Shown here piece by piece: positions 11,325-22,900 of a stretch of 64,000 bases of DNA. The notes below the pieces were generated by a model, which searched no databases, was not told where the DNA came from, and saw only the letters and a program-made list of their open reading frames with translations. Each line of letters begins with the position of its first letter. Position 1 is the stretch's first letter. The stretch is from Lantana camara (Eukaryota > Streptophyta > Magnoliopsida > Lamiales > Verbenaceae), in the NCBI GenBank assembly GCA_037501455.1, contig CM074856.1, positions 45,041,001-45,105,000 of the forward strand. The letters are read 5' to 3'. The position numbers and the translations under genes are program-made.

Positions 11325-12450
11325 TTTTGCGAAAATTTCAATTTTGGTCCTTTAATATTTTTTTATTTTGGTTCTAACCTTTTAACTTTTCTTATATTGC
11401 ATCTTTTTTTTTTTCAAAATCTGTTTCTCTAACTAACGGATGTTAAAAAATGGGTGGAAAAAGTCATATACCATGCATGCGACCCATATTGGTTAAATTT
11501 TGGAGCAACTCCCTTGGCAATTCGGTAGGAAAACTTACAATTTAAAAAATTGAAGGAGAAATTTGACTATTGAAAGGTAGTCTCTCACTCTCTTCCCCAA
11601 ATATCCAAATTAATTAGGGTTCTTCATCTTTTTCCTCATCAATTCCATGGGTGCTGCTAATGGCGATGTAACGTGTTTATGTGGGCACGTGCTTCTATAT
11701 TGCGCATGTCGTGGACTCCCTCCATTCCCAGGAGAAAATTCTACACTTTGCGATAAAAACCGACGGGATTTTTCGGTTAGAATTTTTATTTCATTGAAAA
11801 TTTTAACGGAAAAATTCCGTTGATTTTCTTTAATGAAGAATTAAAAAACTGATGGAAAAATTCCGTTTTTTTTTGTTTTTTTTAATGAAGAATAAAATTT
11901 TTTAAATGACGAGTTAAAAAAATCGACAGGATTTTTCATCGGAAATTTTGTTTCATTGAAAATTCAAACGGAAAATCAACGGAAAAATTCCGTTTTTTTA
12001 TTTTTGCGCAATTTTTTTTTTTTGAATTGCGCCAAAATTTCCAATGGCATTCCATTAGAACTTTTGGCATATTTTCTTTTTAAAAAATTCTGCCAAATTT
12101 TCCGACTTTTTCTTGGCCGTGGGAATTCCGTTGGTTTTTCGTCGGAAATTCCAACGGAATTTTCCATCGGTTTCAACTGTTTTCTTGTAGTGCAATTAGA
12201 GTTTAATATTGAATAGAGAGTGAGGTACTATCATTTTATAATTCAATTTTTCCACCAATTCCTTTTAACTATCAAGTTTTCCCATCGAATTGTTGAAGGT
12301 ATTGGCCCGAAAATTTAACCAATACAAGTCACGTGCATTGCATATGCTTTTTTCCATTCACTTTTTAACGTCAATTAGTCAATTGACTAAAATGAAAAAT
12401 AATGTTCTAAAAAAAGTTAAAAAATATCGGGATCAAAATCGAAAAATAAT
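11325..12450. mobile_element. Degraded long-TIR (MULE-like) element with a CACTA-like insert
   Basis: The left arm (about 11331-11605) and the reverse complement of the right arm (about 12205-12450) align over roughly 250 bp. Shared words in the same order include AATTTTGGTCC/GATTTTGATCC, GTGGAAAAAG/ATGGAAAAAAG, TTGGTTAAATTTT, GGAAAACTT and CTCACTCTCT. The arms have diverged strongly, so exact ends and target duplication cannot be fixed. No coding capacity. The middle is occupied by the CACTA-like element at 11744-12192. Confidence 0.6.
11744..12192. mobile_element. Small non-autonomous CACTA-like element
   Basis: The right end reads TTTTCTTGTAGTG, the complement of CACTACAAGAAAA, the usual dicot CACTA (En/Spm-type) terminus. 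The left end CACTTTGCGATAAAAACCGA is a worn counterpart. Between them are many short direct and inverted copies of GACGGGATTTTTCGG and CGGAAAAATTCCG-like motifs, as in CACTA subterminal repeats. No 3-bp duplication is evident, so the left boundary is tentative. Confidence 0.55.
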
Positions 12451-14030
12451 ATTAGTTGAGGAAGGAGAGGTTGTTGGGTGGATCTAAGGACGGACCATTT
12501 GTTTAGAACATGCAGGAACGTGATGTAACTCACCACTTACGTTATATATTATCTTTTGATTAAATGACGACACACATCTATCTTTTTATTATTCCTATAG
12601 GGGAACTTCTCTCAAAAGTTGAGATACTTTAAATCTTAATCTCCAATAATTTGTCTAGAAATATTGTTATTTTACATACATGTGGTGCGATGACTTCAGG
12701 TATGTATATAAATAATCAAGGATTAAGCGCAATTAACTTAAAACTAATGGACAATGGTAGTATGAATAAGACCATGTGAATACGTGGGCAAACAAATAGT
12801 TTATTAATAGTTGGTAGTTACAATGAGTGGCCATTCACAATATTATCTTTCACCATTATTACCACCTCATTAAACAAATTTAAAAGTTTTCATCTTCATC
12901 CTCACTTGTATTTTACTATTATTTAAGAGCTTAAGCTTAGTCCCCCCCATATAGTATAGATGACTTAATTATCCATTAACGTTCACTTAATAGAAGTTTA
13001 ATTAATTTAATAAAACGATTCCGATTCCACGATCTCCACCGTACACTAAGTTATTCAATTAATCTTAAGAAAAATAGAGTGAAGATTTGCATGAGATTCT
13101 AATTGACCAACTGTTTTTAGACTAAAGATTTATTTATTTATTCATTTATATTATTTATTGACCTAGAGAGTTTATTCATTTCTAATCTCTATAAATAAAT
13201 ATATGTAAAATATAATAATACTTAAACCTATAAATCCAGAAATTAATGTGTGTTTTTATCTCTCATCTCTCTCGTATCCTACTCTCCCCCTTTTTTCAAA
13301 CAAATAAAACACTACTATAAATTAAGTAATCAGATTCAAATTCGAAAGTACAAACAACACGGTATAAATCCAATTGCCATATAAATATACGGAAGTTGAA
13401 GTTGCATTCCCGATGGTTTTTATCCGCACTTCTCGATCTCATTCTCCCACCATTAATTTTCCTCGACTAACTAAAATAAGAACAACCATAACAACACACA
13501 ATTTTCCTCGACTAACTAAAATAAGAACAACCATAACAACACACAATTTTCCTCGACTAACTAAAATAAGAACAACCATAACAACACACAATGATCCCGA
13601 CCCTATAAATCCTCAAAGAAGAAGCACTCACAAAGGGAAAAACATGTCTTTTCACATTCTAGAAAGAGGCCTGGTTCTAAACCAAGAAAGTAGGGGAAAA
13701 GGCACGAAAATGCACTTATATATAAACTCAAAAACATAGAAACTTGCAACCCTTCGAGATCAGCAAGAAAGGTCAATTGCCATTTTCTATTCATGGCCAT
13801 GGCATTTGACACAAACTAATAGAAAAAAAAGAAAAAAAAAAGTTCATTATTTTATAATACTTTTTCCAACGACCAAACAAAAACTCTCTCATTACATCGG
13901 GAATTTCGTCAAATGCAACCCCCTTTTGTCCTCACCAGAATATTCAAATCCAAGGAATGGCTTTTCTCGTAACCTTCCCTGTCCCAGAAACCATGGTTTG
14001 ATCTTTTAAAGATCAAATACGCAGAAATTG

Positions 14031-14063
<33 letters not shown>

Positions 14064-14096
14064 GATCGAAAATAACCCACAAAGAAGAAGAAAAAA
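12451..14096. other. Intergenic DNA with a short minisatellite
   Basis: No supported gene. It contains the 3 x 45-bp repeat at 13455-13589 and an (AT)n tract at 14036-14062 just ahead of the next gene. A 121-codon frame over the minisatellite is judged spurious. Confidence 0.5.
13455..13589. repeat. Three exact 45-bp tandem repeats
   Basis: Each unit starts AATTTTCCTCGACTAAC and ends AACAACACAC. The three units (13455, 13500, 13545) are identical. Because 45 is a multiple of three, an open frame passes through them. Confidence 0.9.
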
Positions 14097-14525
14097 ATGG
14101 ATAATTCTTTAGGAACCGGTTTTATGGCAGTTTTCGCAGTTTCAGGAAGCGTGGTTCTGTTGTCCATGCAAATCCACAAGCGCCTTCTTTCCAATTTCAT
14201 GAAGAAGATGGAATTCGAAATCAAGAATTCATCAGGTTTCATTTGATTTTGCTAAGATCCTCAATTTTCACAACCCTTTTCGTTTTTGAGTTTAGTTTGC
14301 ATGATACTATCTTTAAATTTATTTATAGGGTCTTCCATGAAAGATCATGAGACGAAGAAGAAGGTGAGGTTTTCCGACGACGTGGCGGCGGACGATGAGA
14401 ATTATGGCGGTAAGAAATACAAAGGGATTAACAGCTACAATGAAAACTTGGAGGCTATGCCAGAGAACTGGCAAGCTATGTACAAAGGGATCTTACAGTA
14501 CAGGAACCTCAAGGGTTGTGACTAA
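14097..14525 (+). CDS. Small plant membrane protein with RVxF-like motif (111 aa, two exons)
   Basis: Exon 1 is 14097-14235, the intron 14236-14328 (GT...TTTATAG), exon 2 14329-14525. Splicing joins phase-1 ends into one 111-residue frame. An N-terminal hydrophobic segment lies at residues 8-24 (GFMAVFAVSGSVVLL), followed by a basic amphipathic stretch (HKRLLSNFMKKMEF). A hydrophilic tail has KKKVRFSDDV at residues 56-65 and the C-terminal EAMPENWQAMYKGILQYR. KVRF fits the RVxF docking consensus for protein phosphatase 1, and an acidic patch follows. I take it to belong to an uncharacterised plant-specific family of short membrane proteins. Function is unknown, and a PP1 link is inference from one short motif. 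The (AT)n tract immediately upstream may form part of the promoter. Confidence 0.8.
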
Positions 14526-15610
14526 TTAAACTTCTCAAATATATTTTTATCTTTTCTTTTTTATTGTTTTTGTTATGATGGATGTGATGATTTCCATGTA
14601 TAGATATTGATCTGATTGTGGTAATTGTTGTTTTCTTATTGGCGTGCCATATTAATGTTGTTTTAGTAAACAAGTTTGTATTAAAACTTTGGGTTTTTTA
14701 TTTATTTTTGAAGCTCTTTTTGGGATGTAATATTTATGTAAATATAAAGAAAGTGCTTAAGATATTTAGTTTTGTAAATACTGATTATGGCTTAGCTGGA
14801 GTCGTTCTTCTTTTATTTCTTTTTCTTTAATAATTGAGAGTATAGTTTTCTTTTTGTTTTCGTTAGAAAGGTTCCATTATAGGGTCCAGCCTAATTGAAT
14901 TATTGAGACCTAAAATTTTCTCTGTTGGTGTCGCTTATTAGGAAATGAATCTCAAATTTTTGATTAAGCTATGAGTTTGAGTTTGAGTTTGAGTTTGATG
15001 AGATTATAAAGATCTAAAATCTTCTCTATTATTGTCGTATATTAAAAAAAACGAATATTAAATACTTAATTAAACTACAGATACGAGTTCGATCATACTA
15101 CTTAAATATAAAAGTTTCCTTATTATGATGCATATTCAGAAAAACCAACCCGAAACTTTTATTTAAACAATGAATACAAGTCCGATTGAACTATTTACGC
15201 GTAAATTATTCTCTATTAATAATGTATATCCAAGAAAAATCTACCTGCTATCTTTGATTAACCTATCACAAATTTTAATTGATGAGATACACCACCAATT
15301 AAGTAGTTTAATAAAGAATAGTTTGTATTGAACTATTGATAATTAAATCCTCATCTTCTTACTTGCGCAATGATATTGCTGTATTGCACCTCAATGTGGA
15401 TGGAAATTTATCTTCTTAGCCAGTATTTGGAAATTTCTAAAAAATTTGAAACAAAAGAAGTTATCAGAGAAGGAGGCAACCGATGCACAACTGGCCAGAA
15501 AAGAGACAGGTGCTGACCAACTGTACGTTTCTTAGGCTTTTAGTTTGCAGCCTGTTTCTTTTGCAGCCAAAAATAAAATAAAATAGATATTTAAATCCAT
15601 TATTATCCTT
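14526..15610. other. Intergenic DNA
   Basis: 3' flank of the preceding gene, then AT-rich DNA. I see no gene, RNA or element with recognisable ends. Confidence 0.5.
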
Positions 15611-16144
15611 TGATGTGGCTCGGACTCGCCTTCCCACTTGGATCTATCACATCGCGTCACCTGTCATCTCGATAGAGTCGATACCCTCTGTTGAGGGTAT
15701 CGAGCCAGCAATTAACCTCCTCTAATTTTTACCACTCCACACCTCGATTGTCGAAAGCTCCAAACTCTCGACCTTTGTCCCTCGACCCACTCAGACCGTG
15801 TAGCTGGCAAACCCACTATCCGTCTCCAAAGCGAGTGGTCGACCAAGCATTAAATGTTTTGTCATAATGGGAGATTCTCATTCTTCAACCTATATAAATG
15901 CCCCGCATTTATATCACAAGTAAGTTTTTACCTACCTTATTTATTGCACTCTTAACTCGACCATTTCAACTCGATAACTGACTTGAGCGTCGAAGTGTCA
16001 ACCCGGGTCTCACTCCCAATCTCCCAGAGTTGGCCTCGAGCTCGAGCTCATCCCTTCCTTTCACTTGTTCCAGATTTCGAGCGAGAGCGGTATTCTCCAT
16101 CAACAAATTTAAGTGATCGGATCAAGATTCCGAATCGACCCATC
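15611..16144 (+). repeat. Diverged gypsy LTR fragment (possible solo LTR)
   Basis: It starts TGATGTGGCTCGG, contains TATATAAAT (about 15891) followed by CACAAGTAAG, then CTGACTTGAGCGTCG, GGGTCTCACTCCCA and AAGTGATCGGAT, and ends near CGACCCATC. The same landmarks occur in the same order in the Tat LTRs of this window (TATAAATAG, CACAAGTAAG, CTGACTTGAGCGTCGG, GGTATCACCCCCA, AAGTGATCGGAT, GAACCCATCA). Sequence between the landmarks is largely different, so it is a related but distinct family. No clear target duplication or internal region was found. Confidence 0.6.
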
Positions 16145-16501
16145 GTCGAAAATTTGGCTCGATCACCCTTGAAAAAAAATTATAGTCTAAACTCGATTCG
16201 ATCGAACTCAACTAATTAAAAGGACAATTATAATACACTTGTCATTTGATTTATCACTCTTTTTAAATTTTTCACAAATCATACGACAAGTGTAAAATAC
16301 TCACTCCCTTATTATACCGATTTGACCGGTTAAAATTATCCATATTTGAAAGACGGCCGAGGAAAGCAAAATATTAATAGACCACACAAGCAGCCTCTAG
16401 ATCTGGGCTGGGCCTGCTTTTGGGCTTATAGTCTACGAGATAAAACAGTATCCTTTGTCTTTTTTTGGGGGTATTGTATTATTTGCGGACAGGGATTTTA
16501 G

Positions 16502-17144
16502 TAGGGCTGTCAACGGGTCGGATTCGGACCGGATCAGGATATTCCGGATCCAAATCCGATAAGAAAATCCGACAATCGGATCCGAATCCGAATCCTATAG
16601 GATTCGGATTCATTGTTTTTGAATCCATACATAATCGGATCGGATTAGATCCGATAAAGATCCGACCCGATTAACAATAAAATTCATTTTTTTAAATAAC
16701 AATTTTGATATAAAAAAATAAATATAATTACATAAGATTTAATAAATAATTATTATTTAATGGTTTATTTGATAGTTTTGTTTATATTTATTTAAAATAG
16801 GTTAGTTTAAACTTATTAATAAAAAAAATATATACTTTTAGAGTAAAAAAATTAAATTTTTATTATTATTTAAACTGATAAATATGTAAAGATTTTAATT
16901 TTAATCATTTTACTTAATATTATGTATTAGTAAATAATTTATTTAATTAAATATTATATATATTATCGGATTCGAATTCTTAACGGATCGGATTCTTTAA
17001 ATCCATATTCGCTCCATTTATTTCGGATAACGAATATTTATAATCGGATATGATCCATCGGATATTTTTATCGGATGAATATGCTAAAATTCGGATCGGA
17101 CTCGGATCGAATTCGGATTAAAATCCGACCCATTGACAGCCCTA
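16502..17144. mobile_element. hAT-type MITE, 643 bp
   Basis: TIRs TAGGGCTGTCAACGGGTCGG (left) and the near-perfect complement (right, ...CCATTGACAGCCCTA) are flanked by a perfect 8-bp target duplication GATTTTAG (16494-16501, 17145-17152). Subterminal regions are crowded with ATCCGA/TCGGAT words in both orientations. The interior is very AT-rich and non-coding. TSD length and TAGGG ends fit the hAT superfamily. Related copies lie at 28783-29899 and 30036-30728. Confidence 0.92.
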
Positions 17145-17152
17145 GATTTTAG

Positions 17153-19060
17153 TATAATGTTTTTGCTCACGAGGAGGAGACAACGATTTTCGTGAGAATC
17201 CAAACTCAGGTGTCTTTTCGTGCCACCTCATCACATTGACGACAGCGCGTGAAAATGACATCTCCGCCTTTGACTGAAATGAGAAATCCAATCCTAACAC
17301 GTCACGCCTAAACATTCATAAATCATAACACGCGTTTGGTGCTCCCTTTTTCCCTCTATTTTTATTTCATTATTCATAATTCCTTTCTCCCAATAAAAAA
17401 TAAATATTTATTTATTCATAATTTCTTTGTCCGGAAAAAAAAAAAAAAAAAAAATCAATCAAATAAATATTTATTTATATAATTAATTAAGTTTTTGATG
17501 GACCTGAACTCGGATTAGAATTTTCTTAATTAAGGTTTGCTCAAACCATATGAAGCTAATTGTGTTCTGTGCTGGTTTTCTAAATGCGGTTGAGGACAAT
17601 TTTAGTTTAAATTTAGCTTAACAGAGCTTAACTTCAAATTTTCTATCAATTACAGAATAATTATAAAACCTTATTTCCTTATTTTATTAATTTAATTTAA
17701 CTATATTTGGACCAAAATTACCTATTTGTTGACTCGACTACTCAATAAAGATGAAATCCCTCAGTGCCCCACCTATTAGAGAAAAATAAAAGATTATTAC
17801 CCCCCTACACAAAATATCGTATTTCCATCCTTTCATGTCTTTTCTTTTGCATCATGTTTCTATTAAAAATTCGGCTCCAATTCATAAATTTAATTAAGAA
17901 TAATTAGACATGCTCGATAATTAAATTCACATGATTAACATATGAGAAATTTATATTAAGCATAATTTAAAATTGAAATGACGTATGATTATGACCTTAA
18001 AATTGAAATTTTCAATCTATGCAATGATCCAGCTTCGTGGTTTAGTTTTGGACATGCTTAATCCAAAAATGAACCAAATTAGGGTCACCACTTCCCTATG
18101 AAGATTTAATTAAGTACTAGCTGCCATGAAATGCACTCTACCTGGTACGTCAATCAGCGTTAATTATTTAAAATTAATGAACTAATAATGTTTGAAAAAT
18201 TACACGTGCAATCAACACTCGACGGTAGATGGATGTACAGATACAAAACTTTTACTGTGACAAGAGGAGCAAAATTAATGTTATTGACGAAGATGAAATT
18301 GACTCAATCAAGTACATGTGAACAGCATTGCTTGTCTTGCCTTCAAAAACACCATTTAATTTAATTCTTCAACTGGGAAATTCTTCCGGGCCTTGCTGAC
18401 CGGCTTATTTAATTCGTTGACCGTGATTAGATTCAAATTAAAATTACTCAAGATATAAACTTGTATAATCTTATGCATTTTATTGAAATACATCAACCAG
18501 GGTTTTTAAATATAGGTTACACAAATGTTCTATATCACTATTTATATTGCAAAATTCATATAATTAACTCGAAAATTCGATGGGTAAAAACGAAACATCC
18601 CTTCAAATTCTGATGGCGAAGAAACCTTGTCATCTCCCAACTATGAACACATATTTGAAAGCAAACAACAGTAAAATTAAACTAACCAGTAACCATAGGT
18701 TTGGCATTATAGCACCTAATTAAATCAAAATTTTTGCTTCTTCTAGAACTTAATTAAAATTCAACTTAAGACCTCTATCTATACATTTTATAAAAAAAAT
18801 AAAATCATGTATTCAAATTTACTGGTAGTCTGGTGCTGTTCACTGATGCTGACAGAGAGTAAAGAAAGTTGCTGTACTTTGTCCTTTTCCTTATTATTTT
18901 TTTCTTTTTAACAAAAAAATAATAATAATAATGTTTATATTTAATTATTAAAACCAAATAAGTATATGATTATGCACGTTAAATTAAGCAAGCAACCAAG
19001 CTTATCGGCAATAGATTTCTCTACGCTGCTCTCACGTCTGCTTGTTTTTCATTCACACTG
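17153..19060. other. Intergenic DNA
   Basis: AT-rich, no supported gene. It contains a poly(A) run at about 17438-17456. The last few hundred bases are the presumed promoter of the gene at 19495. Confidence 0.5.
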
Positions 19061-19070
19061 TTTATAAATA
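19061..19070 (+). promoter_or_regulatory. TATA box of the 19495 gene
   Basis: TTTATAAATA in the context CACTGTTTATAAATATCCCC, about 425 bp before the ATG. It implies a long, increasingly GC-rich 5' UTR. Confidence 0.5.
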
Positions 19071-19494
19071 TCCCCATTTTTCGTCTCCAATTCTCATCAA
19101 TCATATTTTCGTAATTATTTATCACAAAAATTTAAAAAAAAAAATTTATTTATTGAATTTCTTCCGAAAAAATCTGTGTCCGTAAATAAATATGCGGAGC
19201 TAAATAGCAGGCGAGCCATTGAATTGGAATTGGCAAGAACGCCGGAGACGGAGAGGAGGAGATTCAATAACATTTCCCACAATTTCGCAGAGCTTTGTAT
19301 AATCTTTATCAATCCAATCAAAGCGAACGAGAGAGAGGGGAACCCACCGCTATTCCGCCGCCGCCGGCCTCTTTCTTCCACCGTTCACCGGAATGGTACC
19401 TCCACCATCGTTCTTCGCTTAATCGGATTTCTCCAACCGGATTCGCATTGGGGGGTCTCTTCAATTTGATCGGATTTGGATTTCGGAGCCGAAC

Positions 19495-19947
19495 ATGCCG
19501 AGGCAGATCGTGCTGACTCCGCACCGCTCGATGGACCGGCGTCAGCCGCTGCTGGGGAACTCGTCGGAGTATTCCTCACGGGAAGGCTGGAAGATGGCGG
19601 AGGTGGCCGGCGGGACGACGGCGGAGTGCGCTGCGGTGTGCTGCTGCTGCCCCTGCGGTTTGGTCAACCTCCTCGTGCTGGCCGTGTACAAGCTGCCGGC
19701 GGGGCTGTACCGGAAGGCGCTGAGGAGGAAGCGCCGCCGGAAGCTGCTGAAAAGGGGGGCGATGGTGGCGCCACCGCCAAGCTGCAGCTGCGACGAGGCG
19801 GAGCTGCAAATCCACGCCGTGACGGCGCCGGTTTCCATGGAATCAGGACCAGGAAGCAAGGAGATCATGGAGCTGGAGAAAGAAATGATGGAGAAATTCT
19901 ACGGCGGCGGATTCTGGAGGAGCGCCTCCCGGAAAAGTGAATCCTGA
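19495..19947 (+). CDS. Cys-rich plant-specific protein of unknown function (150 aa)
   Basis: A single-exon frame of 150 residues starts MPRQIVLTPHRSMDRRQPLL. Its hallmark is AECAAVCCCCPCGLVNLLVL at residues 43-62 (six Cys followed by a hydrophobic stretch), then a strongly basic RKALRRKRRRKLLK patch (73-86), a Ser/Cys/Pro-rich linker, and an acidic-aromatic C-terminal segment (MELEKEMMEKFYGGGFW, 125-141). I take it to be a conserved, uncharacterised plant family. The Cys cluster next to a hydrophobic helix suggests membrane association, perhaps by S-acylation, but this is inference. The coding region is strongly GC3-biased compared with its AT-rich surroundings. The start is chosen because the family-like N-terminus begins here; a competing longer frame shifted by one base (from 19476) lacks recognisable features. 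Confidence 0.85.
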   Translation: MPRQIVLTPHRSMDRRQPLLGNSSEYSSREGWKMAEVAGGTTAECAAVCCCCPCGLVNLLVLAVYKLPAGLYRKALRRKRRRKLLKRGAMVAPPPSCSCDEAELQIHAVTAPVSMESGPGSKEIMELEKEMMEKFYGGGFWRSASRKSES

Positions 19948-22900
19948 TTAAGTGATTAATTAAGGCCCCAAGATCAGTAAATTACGGAATTACTGCGTTT
20001 TTGGCAGAGAATTCAGAATTGTTTTATAAAAAATATATAAATTTACTACTCTTTTTTTTTTTTTTTTTTTCTCACTAATTTTGCTATGGTCTTACTTGGT
20101 GGTGATTAAGTACTGTGAATTAATTTCTCTATATTTTTCTTCTTTGCACAGGTAGCTGAAGAATAGCTGTAATATATCACCTTTCATGTGTAAATATTAT
20201 GATAAATTTTGGGTAAAACTTTTTTCTTTTTAAACACGCATCACACGTGGTTAGAGGGATCCGAACTCGATTATTGCCTAAAAAAAATTCTTTAACCATT
20301 TGAATATATTGTTAGCAAATTCTGGGTAAATCTTGCCGAGAATCATTTTTTCCGGGAATACTTTTTCTATATTAATGAGAAGTAATGTATTGAAGCATGA
20401 TAAAATTGTCTTTTAGACACTGTTTTTCTTTGACTAATTGTATATTTCACTAATACGCTAGAGTCAATCTTATTAGTTACTCTTATTAACATGGATGATA
20501 ATCAATAAATCATTAATAAATTTATAATTCAGCTCATGTAATAAGAATAAGGTTGATAATAAACATATCCGGATCAACTTGAATTTTAAGATTGATCCTT
20601 TGTAACTTTTTCAGATCTCGAAGCATGTAAATGAATTGAGTCGAGGTGAGATACTTTTTTACCTCCATTATTAATATAGAACGGAATCGAATTCGTTCGG
20701 TCAGTTAACTTGAATTTATTGTATATTATATTGTTAGTTGGTTAGAACTCGAGTTTGAATTCGAATTTTAATATATTTCTATATGTTTGAGTTACTGATT
20801 TAAATTCCGACCAGACTTTAGTAAAAACAAGAAGGGATTGAACTTGATAATTACTATTATTTATAATTATATATAAAGTTATTGTTTCAAAATAAAACTT
20901 ATGCAACTAGCAAAGTTTCGAACAAGAATGATTCGACTTAAGTTCGTTTTATAAGCTTTATATATATATAATATAAATATATTTGAATTTTCTACCTGAA
21001 AAATGTCGAATACGGTATTCAATAAAACACGATATAACAAAATGGGTGTATCATAATTCATAACCATTATCAACCCGACTTACCAGGTGCAATTAGTTAA
21101 CAACGTAACATAACTAATCTATTAGGTTAAAACATTAGTTTTATTTTTCAATTATTATTATTATTATTACACGATGGAGTTGACCCCACAACCATTACTT
21201 AAAAAAATCAAGAGGGACACGTAATTTACTTGTTTTCCATTTCGTAATTAATACAAATTGTGGACTAATTAAACCCCTGGTGTCATTGCTTGTTTGAAGA
21301 AGTACGGCTGCGATGGCTCTGTGGGTCAAATAAATAATTTGAGAGTGGAAACAACCCGAAACTTCGAGACTGCAAAATTTGGTCATTTTCGATCATAATA
21401 ATGAATAATGATGGATGTGAATTAGGGTTTGGACAGAGATATTGATTTCTGCTGGCTTTGGTACAATTACATTACATTACATATCATATCAAATATGCTT
21501 GATATTTTTAATTTGTAACTAGGAACAGTCACGTTGACAACGACTCGTATGATGTTGAATGTTATGCATCCCGTCTCCAAAAACAAAACAATATTATAAT
21601 GATTGTCCAATCTTGCCCACCTCCTATCAGTTAATAGCCACCACAAAGTTTGAATATTTCGGTAAATACTAAATACCACAATCTTGTTTGGAAAGAATTG
21701 GGGAAACAACCATAGTGTAGCTCATTTGAGAGTTTTAAGAATTCGTCAAATATCTTAGGTTCAACTCCAAAATTTTAAAAACAAGGGGTGGTGAGTATCT
21801 GTACATGTGAATGGATAGATCACGAATTTGAATTTTATAAAATTTTGTATTCATTTCTGATTCTAGATGCATATCTTAATCCATTCGAATTGAGTGCCAA
21901 TACTTGCGTACTAATTCTCCAAATTAGGGGTATCGATTTACTTTGAACAAATCAAGCTACATGGATCATTAATACACACTAGTATACTAACTAAGCTTAC
22001 CCCGACGTACCAATACTTTAACACACTATAGTGTACCGATATTCGACCTGCATGACAAAAAGTATCGCGTATTCGGTAACTATGAGAGGTACTAGAGCTT
22101 GGTTTCGAAGATGGCATGTGATTGTGCGTCGGTGAGTGGTATTTGGGGGGTAGAAAAATGAGTGGTTATTGTGGGATGATAATTGGAAGATTTTTGTACT
22201 TAAAAAAGAGAGAATAGAAGAGCAGTTCAGGTGGTGGGAGCGATTGGGCACGAGCAGAAAGTGCAACAAGAGCCAAATAATTAATGGTCCCCTCTGTTGT
22301 GTTTGTGTTGTTTGGAGTAGCAAAACTCTACTGCTCTGTTTCTCAGTTCCTCACTTCACATGCAAAACAAGTACTTGAAATGACACTCCAATGGCGACTA
22401 CTCCATTACTCTCACTCCCCTCCACACCTGCAAACGGATAAAGATAACTACTTCATCACTCCCCCGACTCCAATCAATTATATATCAAGACAGTTCGACA
22501 GAGCAAAAATCATAATTTCTCTCTTGTGTGTCAACTGTATTATATTTGTTATTTAATTGGTTATGCTCCCGAAAAATTGCAGACATAGACGGGAGTACAT
22601 ATCTGCGGGGATCATGGTCCCGTTCGTGTTTAGTGTCCATCGTATTAAATTTGGTATTTAATCAATTATGTTCCTGAAAACCATGTGCAGTATGTTATGT
22701 TTTTGGTGAGTACAGAATTTAAATACTTGTGAGTTGCTTTCAGTGAGATCCGGTCCAAAAGTTAGTTAAAGACTTAAAGTTGTATCAGATTCTTGATTTC
22801 ATTTGAAGGGTAATTTTAATTAGGGCATGTTAAGAATATTACCGAAAGTGAGGCTCGTTATTCTAAGTTGACGATTGATGTTAATCTGTTATGTTATCTC

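Noticed and set aside
13374..13739. 121-codon frame over the 45-bp repeats
   Set aside because: Its length comes from three identical in-phase repeats. No domain, no codon bias, and flanking parts look non-coding.
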